Positions 16,033 to 25,883 of a stretch of DNA of 64,000 bases are shown here, in pieces (positions within the stretch are counted from its first letter, which is position 1; every line of letters begins with the position of its first letter). A program made the translations under genes and the position numbers. The notes under the pieces are model-generated. The model had not been told where the DNA came from. It saw only the letters and a program-made list of their open reading frames with translations, and ran no database searches. The DNA comes from Amycolatopsis orientalis DSM 40040 = KCTC 9412 (GTDB lineage Bacteria > Actinomycetota > Actinomycetes > Mycobacteriales > Pseudonocardiaceae), in assembly GCF_000478275.1 (NCBI RefSeq), contig NZ_ASJB01000015.1, positions 392,416-456,415 of the forward strand. The letters are read 5' to 3'.

Positions 16033-17442
16033 CTAGCCCGCCCGCCGGTCCAGTTCGGCCAGGATCTCCGGGCCGAGCTGCGTGACGTCGCCGGCGCCCA
16101 TGGTCACCAGCAGGTCGCCGGGTTTGACCAGATCCGCCGCGAGCTTCGCCGCGACGTCGAACGCGGGCTGGTAGTGCACGGCGGGGCCGGAGATCTGGTC
16201 GGCGATGAGCGCGCCGCTCACGCCGGGTTCCGGCTCCTCGCGGGCACCGAACACGTCCAGCACGATGACCTCGTCGGCCAGCGACAGCGCGGTCGCGAAC
16301 TCCTTCGAGAACGTCTTCGTGCGCGAGTACAGATGCGGCTGGAAGACCACGATGACCCGGCCGGAACCGGCAGCCGTCCGGACCGCGCGCAGCTGCGCGT
16401 CGACCTCGGTCGGGTGATGCGCGTAGTCGTCGTACACCCGGACGTCGCCGGAGCGGCCCTTGAACTCGAACCGGCGCCGGACACCGCCGAACGCGGCGAG
16501 CCCTTCGGCGAGGCCCTCGACCGGCGCGCCGAGTTCGATCCCGGCGAGCAGCGCGGCGATCGCGTTCAGCGCCATATGCTCACCCGGCACCGCGACGCGG
16601 AGGTCGATTTCCTTGCCCTGCAAGGAGATACGCACGACGCCACCTTCGGGGGCAGGCGTGTAGTCCAGCACCTTCGCGTCGTCCGCGCCGGTGACCGAAC
16701 GGCCGTAGCGGCGGACGCGGATGCCGCGTTCCTCCGCCTGCGAGCCCAGTTTGTCCGCTCCCTCGTCGTCACCGCAGACGACGAGCAGCCCGCCCGGTTC
16801 GATCCGGCCGAGGAAGTCGGTGAACACCGAGACGTACGCCTCGGCCGTGCCGTGGTGGTCCAGGTGGTCCGGTTCGACGTTGGTCACCACGGCGACCGTC
16901 GGCGAGTAGGCCAGGAACGACCCGTCGCTCTCGTCGGCTTCGGCGACGAAGAGGCCACCCTCGCCGTGGTGGGCGTTCGCGCCCGACTCGTTGAGGTCGC
17001 CGCCGATGGCGAACGACGGGTCGAGCCGGCAGTGCTGCAGCGCGACGGTCAGCATCGACGTCGTCGACGTCTTGCCGTGCGTCCCGGCGATGCACGCGAC
17101 GCGGTGGCCGCCCATCAGCCCGGCCAGCGCCTGCGCGCGGTGCAGGACGGTGATCCCGCGTTCCCGCGCGGCCGCCAGTTCCGGGTTGGTCTCCTTGATC
17201 GCGGTCGACACGATCACCGAGGACGGGCCCTCCGGGAACGCGTCGAGGTTCTCGGCGCGCTGGCCGATGGCGATCTCGGCGCCCTGGGCACGCAACGACA
17301 GGAACGCGCGCGACTCCTTCGCGTCGGACCCCGAGACCTGGGCCCCGCGGGCCAGCAGGATACGGGCGATGCCGCTCATCCCGGCGCCGCCGATCCCGAT
17401 CAGGTGGGCACGCGTGAGCGTGTCCGGGAGGTTGTCAGGCAC
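16033..17442 (-). CDS. murC: UDP-N-acetylmuramate-L-alanine ligase
   Basis: 469 residues. Mur ligase adding L-Ala to UDP-MurNAc with ATP. N-terminal Rossmann motif [20 protein letters not shown] binds the UDP substrate; [12 protein letters not shown] is the ATP P-loop; the central and C-terminal ligase domains follow ([20 protein letters not shown]). Its start overlaps the murG 3' end by 8 bp. Length matches the family. Confidence 0.95.
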   Translation of the reverse strand: MPDNLPDTLTRAHLIGIGGAGMSGIARILLARGAQVSGSDAKESRAFLSLRAQGAEIAIGQRAENLDAFPEGPSSVIVSTAIKETNPELAAARERGITVLHRAQALAGLMGGHRVACIAGTHGKTSTTSMLTVALQHCRLDPSFAIGGDLNESGANAHHGEGGLFVAEADESDGSFLAYSPTVAVVTNVEPDHLDHHGTAEAYVSVFTDFLGRIEPGGLLVVCGDDEGADKLGSQAEERGIRVRRYGRSVTGADDAKVLDYTPAPEGGVVRISLQGKEIDLRVAVPGEHMALNAIAALLAGIELGAPVEGLAEGLAAFGGVRRRFEFKGRSGDVRVYDDYAHHPTEVDAQLRAVRTAAGSGRVIVVFQPHLYSRTKTFSKEFATALSLADEVIVLDVFGAREEPEPGVSGALIADQISGPAVHYQPAFDVAAKLAADLVKPGDLLVTMGAGDVTQLGPEILAELDRRAG

Positions 17443-18559
17443 CGGCTACCTCCAGCACGATCTTGGCAAGGGTCTCGTCGGCCTGGCGGTGGCCGAGACC
17501 GACCGCGGCCGCACTCATCTTCGCGACCCTGTCGGCGTCGGCGACCAGCGGGATCACCAGCTCGGCGATCTTGGCGGCGGTGAGGTCGGCGTCGGTCACC
17601 ATCAGCGCGGCACCCGCGTCGACCGCGGGCTGGGCGTTGCTCGCCTGTTCGCCGTTGCCGTAGGGCAGCGGGACGAACACCGCGGGCAGGCCCACGGAGG
17701 TGACCTCGGCGACGGTCATCGCGCCGGAGCGGCACAGCACCGCGTCGGCGGCGGCGTAGGCGAGGTCCATCCGCTCCAGGTACGGCACCGGGACGTACGC
17801 GGGCCTGCCGGGGAACTCCTGGACGACCAGCGTGTTCTTCGGGCCGTGGGCGTGCAGGACGCCGACACCGGCGTCCGCGAACTCCTTGGCCGCGGCCGAG
17901 ACCGCGCCGTTGATCGACACCGCGCCCTGCGAACCGCCGAAGACCAGCAGCGTCGGGACATCCGGGTCGAGCCCGAAGAACTCCCGGGCCTCGGCACGCA
18001 GCGCGGCCCGGTCGAGCGAGGTGATGGAGTGACGCAGCGGGATGCCGACGACCTCGGCCTTCGGCAGCGGCGTCCCCGGGACGGCGACCGCGACGCGGGC
18101 GGCGAACCGCGCGCCGACCCGGTTCGCCAGGCCCGCCGCCTTGTTGGCCTCGTGCACGACGATCGGGGTGCGGCCGCGTGCGGCGAGGTACGCCGGGAGC
18201 GCGACATAGCCGCCGAAGCCGACGACGACGTCCGCGCCGACCCGGTCCAGGACGGCACGGGTGCGCTTGACCGCGTCGCGGACCTTCAGCGGCATCTTCA
18301 GCAGCTCAGGCGTCGGCTTGCGCGGCATCGGCACCGGCGGGATCAGCTCCAGCGGATAGCCACGCGCCGGGACGAGCTTGGTCTCCAGACCGCGCTCGGT
18401 CCCCAGCGCGATCACCTTCGCGTCGGGACGCAGGCGCATCACGGCGTCGGCGAGCGCGAGTGCTGGTTCGATGTGTCCTGCGGTGCCGCCCCCGGCGACC
18501 ACGACCACCGGCGCTTTGCCCGCGGCGGATCTCTCGGCTCCCTTAACGGGGTTACTCAC
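17435..18559 (-). CDS. murG: undecaprenyl-PP-MurNAc-pentapeptide GlcNAc transferase
   Basis: 374-residue GT-B glycosyltransferase that converts lipid I to lipid II on the inner face of the membrane. The N-terminal [18 protein letters not shown] loop and C-terminal [25 protein letters not shown] donor-binding block are diagnostic. The GTG start overlaps the ftsW stop (GTGA). Confidence 0.95.
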   Translation of the reverse strand: MSNPVKGAERSAAGKAPVVVVAGGGTAGHIEPALALADAVMRLRPDAKVIALGTERGLETKLVPARGYPLELIPPVPMPRKPTPELLKMPLKVRDAVKRTRAVLDRVGADVVVGFGGYVALPAYLAARGRTPIVVHEANKAAGLANRVGARFAARVAVAVPGTPLPKAEVVGIPLRHSITSLDRAALRAEAREFFGLDPDVPTLLVFGGSQGAVSINGAVSAAAKEFADAGVGVLHAHGPKNTLVVQEFPGRPAYVPVPYLERMDLAYAAADAVLCRSGAMTVAEVTSVGLPAVFVPLPYGNGEQASNAQPAVDAGAALMVTDADLTAAKIAELVIPLVADADRVAKMSAAAVGLGHRQADETLAKIVLEVAGA

Positions 18560-20040
18560 CTATGACCTCTCCGATTTGCGGTACCCCGTTTCGCGGTACC
18601 GCGGTTCACCGCCGTACGTGCGGCCGTCCTTCTGCCGGGTTCCCGCACCGAGCGGCGCCGCTCCTGGGCGGGCGAAGGCCTCGCCGTCCTCGGCGCGGGC
18701 CTCGCCGCCTTGGCGGCGCCTCCCCTGGCCGCGGCGCCCTTGCGCTTGGCGGGCGGGCGGTACGGGTCGGGCGCGGGAAGCCTCAGCAGGCGTCCGAATT
18801 TACCCGGCCCCTGCGAACGCAGTGCGGCCACCGCCTCCGGTTCGTGCCGGGCGGCGTTGGCCAGGACGCCCATGATGAGCATGGTGATCACCAGCGACGT
18901 CCCGCCGTAGGAGATCAGCGGCAGCGTGACCCCGGTGACCGGCAGCAGGCCGACCACGTAGCCGATGTTGATCCCCGCCTGCGCGACCAGGAAGACGGTC
19001 AGCGTGCCCGCCACGATGCGGATCCACGGGTCGAGGTTGCGGGCCGCGATCCGCAGCCCCACGATGGCGACCCCGGCGAACAGCGCCAGCACCACCACAC
19101 AGCCGATGAAGCCGAGTTCCTCACCGATCAGGGCGAAGATGAAGTCGTTCTGCACGTTCGGCAGATAGCCCCAGTTGGACTGGCCCTGCCCGAGTCCCTT
19201 GCCGAAGAGCCCGCCGTCGGCGAGCGCGAGTTTCGCCTGGTTGGCCTGGAAACCGTCGGCGCTGGTGTCCGGGTCGCCGGAGACGAACGACATGACCCGC
19301 CGCAGCCGGTACGGGGCGATGATGGCGAGCACCAGCACCCCGACGAGCCCGCCGGCGAGGATCACGCCGAACAGCCGTTTCGGCGCGCCCGCGAACCACA
19401 GCAGGGCCAGCAGCACCACCGCCAGCGTGATCGTGCCGCCGAGGTCCGGCTGCATCATGACCAGCGCGAACATCAGCAGCGCGATCGGCACCACCGGGAC
19501 GAGCAGATGCCGCCACTGGTTGATGATGTTGTACTTGATCACCAGGATGTGCGCGCCCCAGAAGGCGAGCGCGAGCTTGGCCGCCTCGACCGGCTGGAAG
19601 GCGAACCCGCCGAACATGAACCAGCCCTGCGAGCCGTTGACGGTGGATCCCAGCGGGGTCAGCACCAGCGTGAGCAGGCCGAGGCAGACGACGGTCATCG
19701 TCGCCGAAAGACGCCGGACGCGTTCCAGCGGGATCCGCAGGCCGACCCAGAACACCACAGAGCCGATGGCGACGAACAGGATGTGCTTGCTGAACTGCGC
19801 GTAGACGCCGCTGCCGGTCTTCGGGTTGTACGAAGCGACCGACGACGCCGAAAGCACCATCACGATGCCGATCACGGTCAGCACGCCGGTGAGCGCCAGT
19901 ACCAGGTGGAACGAGGCGAGCGGCCGCGAAAGCCAGGCCGTCAGCGCGGTGCGGAAGGCGACGAACGGGCTTTCCTTGCGTTCACGGGACTTGCGCTGCC
20001 GTGGCGCCGGCTGGCCCTTTTTCTCCTCAACCGCCGTCAC
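18556..20040 (-). CDS. ftsW: lipid II polymerase FtsW (SEDS family)
   Basis: 494 residues from the GTG at 20040, which has GGGGAG upstream; the frame stays open further upstream only as a shadow of murD. About ten membrane segments; the SEDS signature is in [19 protein letters not shown], and the conserved [22 protein letters not shown] loop is present. SEDS proteins polymerise septal glycan with class B PBPs, here FtsI. The final ~100 residues form a cytoplasmic tail rich in Arg/Lys/Ala/Pro, longer than in E. coli, as in other actinobacteria, and suited to binding partners. It overlaps murD by 14 bp. Confidence 0.93.
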   Translation of the reverse strand: MTAVEEKKGQPAPRQRKSRERKESPFVAFRTALTAWLSRPLASFHLVLALTGVLTVIGIVMVLSASSVASYNPKTGSGVYAQFSKHILFVAIGSVVFWVGLRIPLERVRRLSATMTVVCLGLLTLVLTPLGSTVNGSQGWFMFGGFAFQPVEAAKLALAFWGAHILVIKYNIINQWRHLLVPVVPIALLMFALVMMQPDLGGTITLAVVLLALLWFAGAPKRLFGVILAGGLVGVLVLAIIAPYRLRRVMSFVSGDPDTSADGFQANQAKLALADGGLFGKGLGQGQSNWGYLPNVQNDFIFALIGEELGFIGCVVVLALFAGVAIVGLRIAARNLDPWIRIVAGTLTVFLVAQAGINIGYVVGLLPVTGVTLPLISYGGTSLVITMLIMGVLANAARHEPEAVAALRSQGPGKFGRLLRLPAPDPYRPPAKRKGAAARGGAAKAARPAPRTARPSPAQERRRSVREPGRRTAARTAVNRGTAKRGTANRRGHR

Positions 20041-21430
20041 TGGTCTCCCCCGCACCGTCGCGCAGGACACGGACCGCACGGGCGAACGCGTCGCCGCGCT
20101 CGCCATAGGAGCGGTACATGTCCAACGACGCCGCGGCGGGGGCCAGCAGCACCACATCTCCAGGGCGCGCCAGGGCGCGGGCCGCCTTCACCGCCGCAGT
20201 CATGGTGTCATCGTCACCCGAAGGGAGGCTGTTGACCGGGACATCCGGCGCGTGTCGCGCAACAGCGGCGGCGATCACGGGTGAATCAACGCCGAACAGG
20301 ACGACTCCGCGCAGTCTTCCCGCGATCGAGCCGACCAGTTCGTCCACCGAGGCGCCCTTGAGCTGGCCCCCGGCGATCCAGACGACGGAGAGATGCGCGC
20401 GCAGCGAACCACTCGCCGCGTGCGGGTTGGTGGCCTTGGAGTCATTGATGTACCGGACGCCGTCGATCTCGCCGATCTCCTCGGCCCGGTGCGGGGCGGG
20501 GCGGTACTCCCGCAGGCCCTTGGCGACGTCCTCGCCGGTGACGCCGTACGCGCGGGCCAGCGCCGCCGCGGCGAGCGCGTTGGCGACGTTGTGCGGACCG
20601 GCGGGGCGCACGTCGGCCAGGGTGCCGAGTTCGTCGGCGGTGGTCGCCGGGTCGGCGACGAAGGCGCGGTCGACCAGCAGATCCTCGACGATCCCGAGTT
20701 CACCGGGGCGCGGGGTGTCCATGCCGAAGGCGACGCGGCGGGCGCCGTCGGGCGCGTACTCGTCGGCGAGCCGGACGGACCACTCCTCGCCGATGTTGTG
20801 CACCACGTTCGCCGAATGGGCGTGGATGCGGCCCTTCGCGGCCGCGTACTCGGCCATCGAGCCATGCCAGTCGAGGTGGTCCTCGGCCAGGTTCAGCACC
20901 ACCGAGGCGAGCGGAGCCAGCGTCGACGACCAGTGCAGCTGGAAGCTCGACAGCTCGACGGCGAGCACCTCGTGCCCGGCCCGCACCGCGTCGAGTACCG
21001 CGAAACCGACGTTCCCGCAGGCCACGGCGTCGACCCCGGCGGTGCGCAGGATCGACTCCAGCATCCCGACCGTGGTGGTCTTGCCGTTGGTCCCGGTGAT
21101 CGCGAGCCAGACCGGCGGCTTGTCGCGCAGCTGCCCGACCCGCCACGCCAGCTCGACGTCGCCGATCACCTCGATCCCCGCCTCGGCCGCCGCCACCAGC
21201 AACGGCGACGTCGGTTTCCAGCCGGGACTGGTCACGACCAGCTCGACGCCTTCGGGCGGCTCCGTCAGGCCCGGCACGAGTTCCGCACCGAGCCCTTCGA
21301 GTTCCGCCAGCCGTCCGGCGTTGCCGTCGGTGACGGTGATCCGCGCCCCCAGGTCCTTCAGGACGGGGACGATGGACGTGCCGGTGACCCCGGCTCCGGC
21401 GACGAGGACGTGACGCCCGGCGAGCTCCAC
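20027..21430 (-). CDS. murD: UDP-N-acetylmuramoylalanine-D-glutamate ligase
   Basis: 467 residues. Adds D-Glu to UDP-MurNAc-L-Ala. N-terminal LVAGAGVTGTSIVPVL, P-loop GTNGKTTTVGMLES, and NLAEDHLDWHG plus YINDSKATNPHA in the central and C-terminal domains match MurD. The GTG start is three bases after the mraY stop, and its 3' end overlaps ftsW by 14 bp. Confidence 0.95.
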   Translation of the reverse strand: MELAGRHVLVAGAGVTGTSIVPVLKDLGARITVTDGNAGRLAELEGLGAELVPGLTEPPEGVELVVTSPGWKPTSPLLVAAAEAGIEVIGDVELAWRVGQLRDKPPVWLAITGTNGKTTTVGMLESILRTAGVDAVACGNVGFAVLDAVRAGHEVLAVELSSFQLHWSSTLAPLASVVLNLAEDHLDWHGSMAEYAAAKGRIHAHSANVVHNIGEEWSVRLADEYAPDGARRVAFGMDTPRPGELGIVEDLLVDRAFVADPATTADELGTLADVRPAGPHNVANALAAAALARAYGVTGEDVAKGLREYRPAPHRAEEIGEIDGVRYINDSKATNPHAASGSLRAHLSVVWIAGGQLKGASVDELVGSIAGRLRGVVLFGVDSPVIAAAVARHAPDVPVNSLPSGDDDTMTAAVKAARALARPGDVVLLAPAAASLDMYRSYGERGDAFARAVRVLRDGAGETSDGG

Positions 21431-21433
21431 CGC

Positions 21434-22519
21434 TTAACCCCCGAGGCCGAGTTGCTCGCTGTAGAACAGGCCGAGACCGAACATGCAGCAGATGGCCGAG
21501 AGCAGCCAGAACCGGATGATGACCGTGGTCTCGGCCCAGCCCGCGAGTTCGAAGTGGTGATGGAACGGGGCCATCCGGAACAGCCGTCGCCGGGTCGTCC
21601 GGAACACCGCGATCTGCGCGACCACCGAGATCATCTCGACCATGAACAGACCGCCGATGACGATGGCGAGCAGTTCGGTGCGGGTGGTCATCGACAGGCC
21701 GGCGACGAGGCCACCGAGCGCGAGCGAACCGGTGTCGCCCATGAAGATCTTCGCCGGGGCGGCGTTCCACCAGAGGAAACCGACGCAGGCGCCGGTCGCC
21801 GCGGCGGCCACCACGGCCAGGTCCAGCGGGTCACGGACGTCGTAGCAGGCGGCCTGCGGGGTGACCGCGCACGAGAGGCGGGTCTGCCAGAAGGCGATGA
21901 CGACGTAGGTCGCCAGCACCATCGCCGCGGTGCCGCCGGCGAGACCGTCGAGGCCGTCGGTGAAGTTCACCGCGTTCGACCAGCCCGAGATGACGACGTA
22001 GCAGAAGATCACGAAGAACACCGACGGGAAGGTGATCAGCGCGAGGTCCCGCACGTAGGACAGGCTCTCCGACGCCGGGGTGAGCCCGCGTTCGTCGGCG
22101 AACTGCAGCGCCAGGATCGCGAAACCGATCGTGACCACCAGCTGGCCGACCAGCTTCGCGGTCTTGTTCAGCCCGAGGTTGCGCTGCTTGCGGATCTTGA
22201 TGAAGTCGTCGAGGAACCCGACGATCCCGAGGCCGACGGCCAGCCCGAGCACCAGCAGCCCCGAAGCGGACGGGCCGCCGGTGCCGTTGCCGCCGCTGAG
22301 CGAGCTGATCAGATGGGCCACGAAATACCCGACGACCATCGCGACGATGATCGCGACACCGCCCATCGTCGGGGTACCGCGCTTGGATTTGTGTCCCTGC
22401 GGTCCTTCCTCCCGGATCTCCTGGCCGAAGCCCTGCCGGGAGAAGACCCGGATCAGATAGGGAGTGAGGAGGATGGAGACCAGCAGGCCCGCCGCGGCCG
22501 CGATCAGGATGCTGATCAC
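21434..22519 (-). CDS. mraY: phospho-MurNAc-pentapeptide transferase
   Basis: 361-residue, ten-segment membrane enzyme that makes lipid I from UDP-MurNAc-pentapeptide and undecaprenyl phosphate. Conserved motifs: GTPTMGG near residue 50, [13 protein letters not shown] (Asp-rich catalytic site), [12 protein letters not shown] and the histidine-rich FHHHFE loop. The GTG start overlaps the murF stop by 4 bp. Confidence 0.96.
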   Translation of the reverse strand: MISILIAAAAGLLVSILLTPYLIRVFSRQGFGQEIREEGPQGHKSKRGTPTMGGVAIIVAMVVGYFVAHLISSLSGGNGTGGPSASGLLVLGLAVGLGIVGFLDDFIKIRKQRNLGLNKTAKLVGQLVVTIGFAILALQFADERGLTPASESLSYVRDLALITFPSVFFVIFCYVVISGWSNAVNFTDGLDGLAGGTAAMVLATYVVIAFWQTRLSCAVTPQAACYDVRDPLDLAVVAAAATGACVGFLWWNAAPAKIFMGDTGSLALGGLVAGLSMTTRTELLAIVIGGLFMVEMISVVAQIAVFRTTRRRLFRMAPFHHHFELAGWAETTVIIRFWLLSAICCMFGLGLFYSEQLGLGG

Positions 22520-24048
22520 GCGTCACCACCGTTCGAGCGTTCTTGGGAGGGGGAAGGGGGTACTGCAGGGGATTCAGCGTTCGTTTCGGGGGAGGCGAGC
22601 AGGGCATCGGCCACCCGCCACAGCGCGGCGGACTTGGACGCCTTCACCAGCACGATGTCGCCCGCGCGGAGCTGATCATGCAGCAGGGCGACGGCGGCCT
22701 CGACGTCGGGTACCAGTACCGACTCCTCGCCCCAGGAACCCTCCTGGTGCGCGCCCTGGTGCATGGCCGCGGCGGCCTCACCGACGACCACGAGCTTGTC
22801 GATGTTGAGCCGGACGACGAGCCTGCCGATGCCGTCGTGCGCCTCGACCGCGTCGTCGCCGAGGTCGGCCATCACGCCGAGCACGGCCCAAGACCGGCGC
22901 TCCGTGCTCATCGACGCGAGCGCCTTGAGCGCGGCACGCACCGACTCGGGGTTGGCGTTGAACGAGTCGTTGAGCACCGTGACGCCGTCGGGCCGGGTGG
23001 TGACCTCCATCCGGCGTCCCGAGCGCTGCTCGAGGCCCGACAGGCGGGCCGCGATCTCCTCGGTCGTCGAACCCAGTTCCAGTGCCACCGCGGCGGCGCT
23101 GAGCACGTTGCCGACGTGGTGCTCGCCGTACAACGGGAGCTTCACCGGCGCCTCGCCGGACGGGGTCACCAGGCGGAACGACGCCCGCGCCTCCTCGTCG
23201 AGGGTGACGTCCACGGCGCGGACGTGCGCGGACGCGCTCTCGCCGACGTACACCACCCGCGCCTTCGTGCGGCTCGCCATGGCGGCGACCAGCGGGTCGT
23301 CGATGTTCAGGATCGCGACGCCGCCGTCTTCCGCGCTCGGCAGCGCCTCGACGAGTTCACCCTTGGCCTTGGCGATGCCCTCACGGGAGCCGAACTCGCC
23401 GACGTGCGCGGTGCCGACGTTCAGCACGGCCCCGATCCGCGGCGGCGCGATGGCGGCCAGCTCGGCGATGTGGCCGTGCCCGCGGGTGGACAGCTCCAGC
23501 ACGAGGTGCCGGGTGGAGGCGTCGGCCCGCAGCGCCGTCCAGGGGTGGCCCAGTTCGTTGTTGAACGACCCCGGCGGCGCGACCGTCGGGCCGAGCGGCT
23601 CCAGCAGCTGGGCGATGACGTCCTTGGTGGAGGTCTTGCCCGAGGAGCCGGTGACGCCGACGACGGACAGGTGGTCCCCGGACAGCTTCTCGACCACGTG
23701 CCGGGCGAGTTTGGCCAGCGCGGCCAGTACCGCGGCGCCCGCCCCGTCCTTGTCGGCGACCAGCGCGAACGCGCGATCGTGCGCGGTACCGGCGGGCAGC
23801 GGCGGCACGATCACGGCCGGGGCGTCGACCTCACGGCCCGCGAGCACCGCGACGGCGCCGGCCTCGACGGCCTTCGCGGCGAGGTCATGGCCGTCGACCC
23901 GCGCGCCGGGCAGCGCGACGAACAGTCCACCGGGGGTCAGCTCGCGGGTGTCGAATTCGACGCTCCCGGTGACCTCGGCGGTGCCGTCGGTCCGGTGCAG
24001 CCTGCCGCCGACGATGTCGGCGATCTCGGCCAGGCTGAGCACGATCAC
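22516..24048 (-). CDS. murF: UDP-MurNAc-tripeptide-D-alanyl-D-alanine ligase
   Basis: 510 residues. Adds D-Ala-D-Ala to complete the pentapeptide precursor. P-loop [28 protein letters not shown] and [16 protein letters not shown] are MurF hallmarks. The C-terminal tail is Ser/Pro-rich. The GTG start overlaps the murE stop (GTGA), so the two ligases are coupled. Confidence 0.95.
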   Translation of the reverse strand: MIVLSLAEIADIVGGRLHRTDGTAEVTGSVEFDTRELTPGGLFVALPGARVDGHDLAAKAVEAGAVAVLAGREVDAPAVIVPPLPAGTAHDRAFALVADKDGAGAAVLAALAKLARHVVEKLSGDHLSVVGVTGSSGKTSTKDVIAQLLEPLGPTVAPPGSFNNELGHPWTALRADASTRHLVLELSTRGHGHIAELAAIAPPRIGAVLNVGTAHVGEFGSREGIAKAKGELVEALPSAEDGGVAILNIDDPLVAAMASRTKARVVYVGESASAHVRAVDVTLDEEARASFRLVTPSGEAPVKLPLYGEHHVGNVLSAAAVALELGSTTEEIAARLSGLEQRSGRRMEVTTRPDGVTVLNDSFNANPESVRAALKALASMSTERRSWAVLGVMADLGDDAVEAHDGIGRLVVRLNIDKLVVVGEAAAAMHQGAHQEGSWGEESVLVPDVEAAVALLHDQLRAGDIVLVKASKSAALWRVADALLASPETNAESPAVPPSPSQERSNGGDA

Positions 24049-25682
24049 GGTGTCTCCAGACGTCTGCGGATGGCGGAGGCGAGTTCGTCCCGGTCGGAGA
24101 ACGGGTGCACGACACCCTGGACCTCCTGGCCGGTCTCATGGCCCTTGCCCGCGATGAGCACGATGTCGCCGGGCCGGGCGAGTTCGACGGCGTGGACGAT
24201 GGCCTCACGGCGGTCGGCGATCTCGAGGATCTCGCCGCCCAGCGCCGGTCCGGCGTTGCGGGCCCCGGCCAGCATGGCCGCCCGGATCGCGGCCGGATCC
24301 TCCGAGCGCGGGTTGTCGTCGGTCACGATCAGCACCTCGCTGCGCCGGACCGCCGCCTCGCCCATCATCGGGCGCTTCGCGGTGTCACGGTCGCCGCCGC
24401 AGCCGAGGACGGTGATGATCCGGCCCTCGGTGCGGGCGCGCAGCGCGTCGAGCCCCTGCGCGACCGCGGCGGGCTTGTGCGCGTAGTCGACCACCGCGGT
24501 GAACGGCTGGCCGAGATAGACCCGCTCCATCCGGCCCGGCACCTCGACCGCGGCGAGCCCGGCGACGATGGCGTCGAGCGGGACACCGGCGGTGGTGAGG
24601 ATCGCGGCCGCGAGCACCGCGTTCGCCACGTTGAACTCGCCAGGCAGCGGGATCTTCGCCGAAGCGGCGAGGCCCTCGGGTCCGTGGAGGGTGAAGGTCT
24701 GCTCTCCCGCAGGGGTGGGCGTGAGGTCGGTGGCGCGCCACTGCGCGTCCGAGCCCGGCTCGGTGGAGACGGTCACCGTGTGCGGGGTCAGGAGGGCGTG
24801 GCCCCAGGCGCTGTCGACGACGACCACCTCGGCGGTGGAGCGGCCGTCGAACAGCAGCGACTTGGCGGCGAAGTACTCCTCCATGTCCTTGTGGAAGTCC
24901 AGGTGGTCCTGGGAAAGGTTGGTGAAGGCGCCGACCGCGAAACGCGTGCCGTTGACCCGGCCCAGTGCCAGCGCGTGGCTGGAGACCTCCATCGGGACGT
25001 GCGTGACGCCGCGCTCCACCATCACCGCGAAGAGCGCCTGCAGATCCGGCGCCTCGGGGGTGGTGAACCCGCTGGCCAGCCGCTCGCCCGCGATGCGGGT
25101 CTCGACCGTGCCGATCAGGCCGGTGGTGAGCCCGGCCGCCTTGAGGCCGGCGTCGACCAGATACGACGTCGTGGTCTTGCCGGACGTCCCGGTGATCCCG
25201 AGGACCGACAGCTCCAGCGACGGTTCGCCGTAGATCCAGGCCGCGATCTCGCCGAGGGCGGCACGCGGGTCGGGGTGCACGAGGATCGGCACGCCCGCGT
25301 CACGGAGCACCGGGCGCTCGGCACCGGCCTCGTCGGTGAGCACGGCGGCCGCGCCGGCGGCGATGGCCTGGTCGCTGAAGTCCGCGCCGTGGGCGCGGGC
25401 ACCGGGAAGCGCGGCGAAGAGGTCACCGGGGAGGACGTGCTGCGCGCGCAGCGTGCTGCCCGTGACCGTCAGCTCGGCCGCGGCCGGGTAGTCGTCGCCG
25501 TCCACCACGAGCCGCGCGCCCGCCCTGGCGAGCAGCGTGCCCAGCGGCATCGGCTCGATCCTGGCCGGACGAGGGGGCGCGGAGACGGCCTTGACCGGGC
25601 TGTCCGGGACCTGGGCAGCCGTCGCGCCGGACCCGCTTTCGACGGCGGGACCGCTGCGGGGATCTGAAGTAGGCACCGACAC
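24045..25682 (-). CDS. murE: UDP-MurNAc-L-Ala-D-Glu:meso-DAP ligase
   Basis: 545 residues from the GTG at 25682 (a GTG two codons later is equally possible). P-loop GITGTSGKTTTSYLV, and DDNPRSEDP contains the DNPR motif that selects meso-diaminopimelate, so the cell wall should be mDAP-type. The frame remains open upstream to 25868, but that stretch reads through a palindromic repeat and is unlikely to be translated. A ~200-bp gap holding that repeat separates murE from ftsI, the widest gap between ftsL and murC. The N-terminal ~45 residues are low complexity. Confidence 0.94.
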   Translation of the reverse strand: MSVPTSDPRSGPAVESGSGATAAQVPDSPVKAVSAPPRPARIEPMPLGTLLARAGARLVVDGDDYPAAAELTVTGSTLRAQHVLPGDLFAALPGARAHGADFSDQAIAAGAAAVLTDEAGAERPVLRDAGVPILVHPDPRAALGEIAAWIYGEPSLELSVLGITGTSGKTTTSYLVDAGLKAAGLTTGLIGTVETRIAGERLASGFTTPEAPDLQALFAVMVERGVTHVPMEVSSHALALGRVNGTRFAVGAFTNLSQDHLDFHKDMEEYFAAKSLLFDGRSTAEVVVVDSAWGHALLTPHTVTVSTEPGSDAQWRATDLTPTPAGEQTFTLHGPEGLAASAKIPLPGEFNVANAVLAAAILTTAGVPLDAIVAGLAAVEVPGRMERVYLGQPFTAVVDYAHKPAAVAQGLDALRARTEGRIITVLGCGGDRDTAKRPMMGEAAVRRSEVLIVTDDNPRSEDPAAIRAAMLAGARNAGPALGGEILEIADRREAIVHAVELARPGDIVLIAGKGHETGQEVQGVVHPFSDRDELASAIRRRLETP

Positions 25683-25823
25683 AGCCAAGGAGGTTACCGG
25701 CGTGGCATTCGGGTGACGGAAGCGGTGCGGTGTGTGCGCGAGGTGATCATGCCCGTGGTAATGGGTTTCGAGAGCTCTCCTTGGCACGCAAGGGCTTCCG
25801 ACTGTCGCTTGAGGACGATCATG

Positions 25824-25873
25824 GCCTCGTGAGTGGTAATGACGGTTAGAACCGTCATTACCACTCACGAGGC
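25824..25873. repeat. palindromic repeat, family D (GTGAGTGGTAATGACGG type), copy 1
   Basis: Perfect 24-bp arms (25824-25847 and 25850-25873) with a 2-base loop; core GTGAGTGGTAATGACGG. It begins about 10 bp after the ftsI stop codon and lies inside the dcw operon, between ftsI and murE. Other copies: 43278-43330, 59781-59826 and 60413-60458. The hairpin could partly terminate transcription or protect the upstream mRNA. Confidence 0.9.
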
Positions 25874-25883
25874 TCCTGGACAG

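Noticed and set aside
18556..20157. Longer ftsW frame starting at 20157
   Set aside because: The extra 39 residues translate the murD 3' end in another frame; GTG at 20040 has a good ribosome-binding site.
25683..25868. MurE N-terminal extension from 25868
   Set aside because: It reads through a family D palindrome and has no counterpart in MurE proteins.
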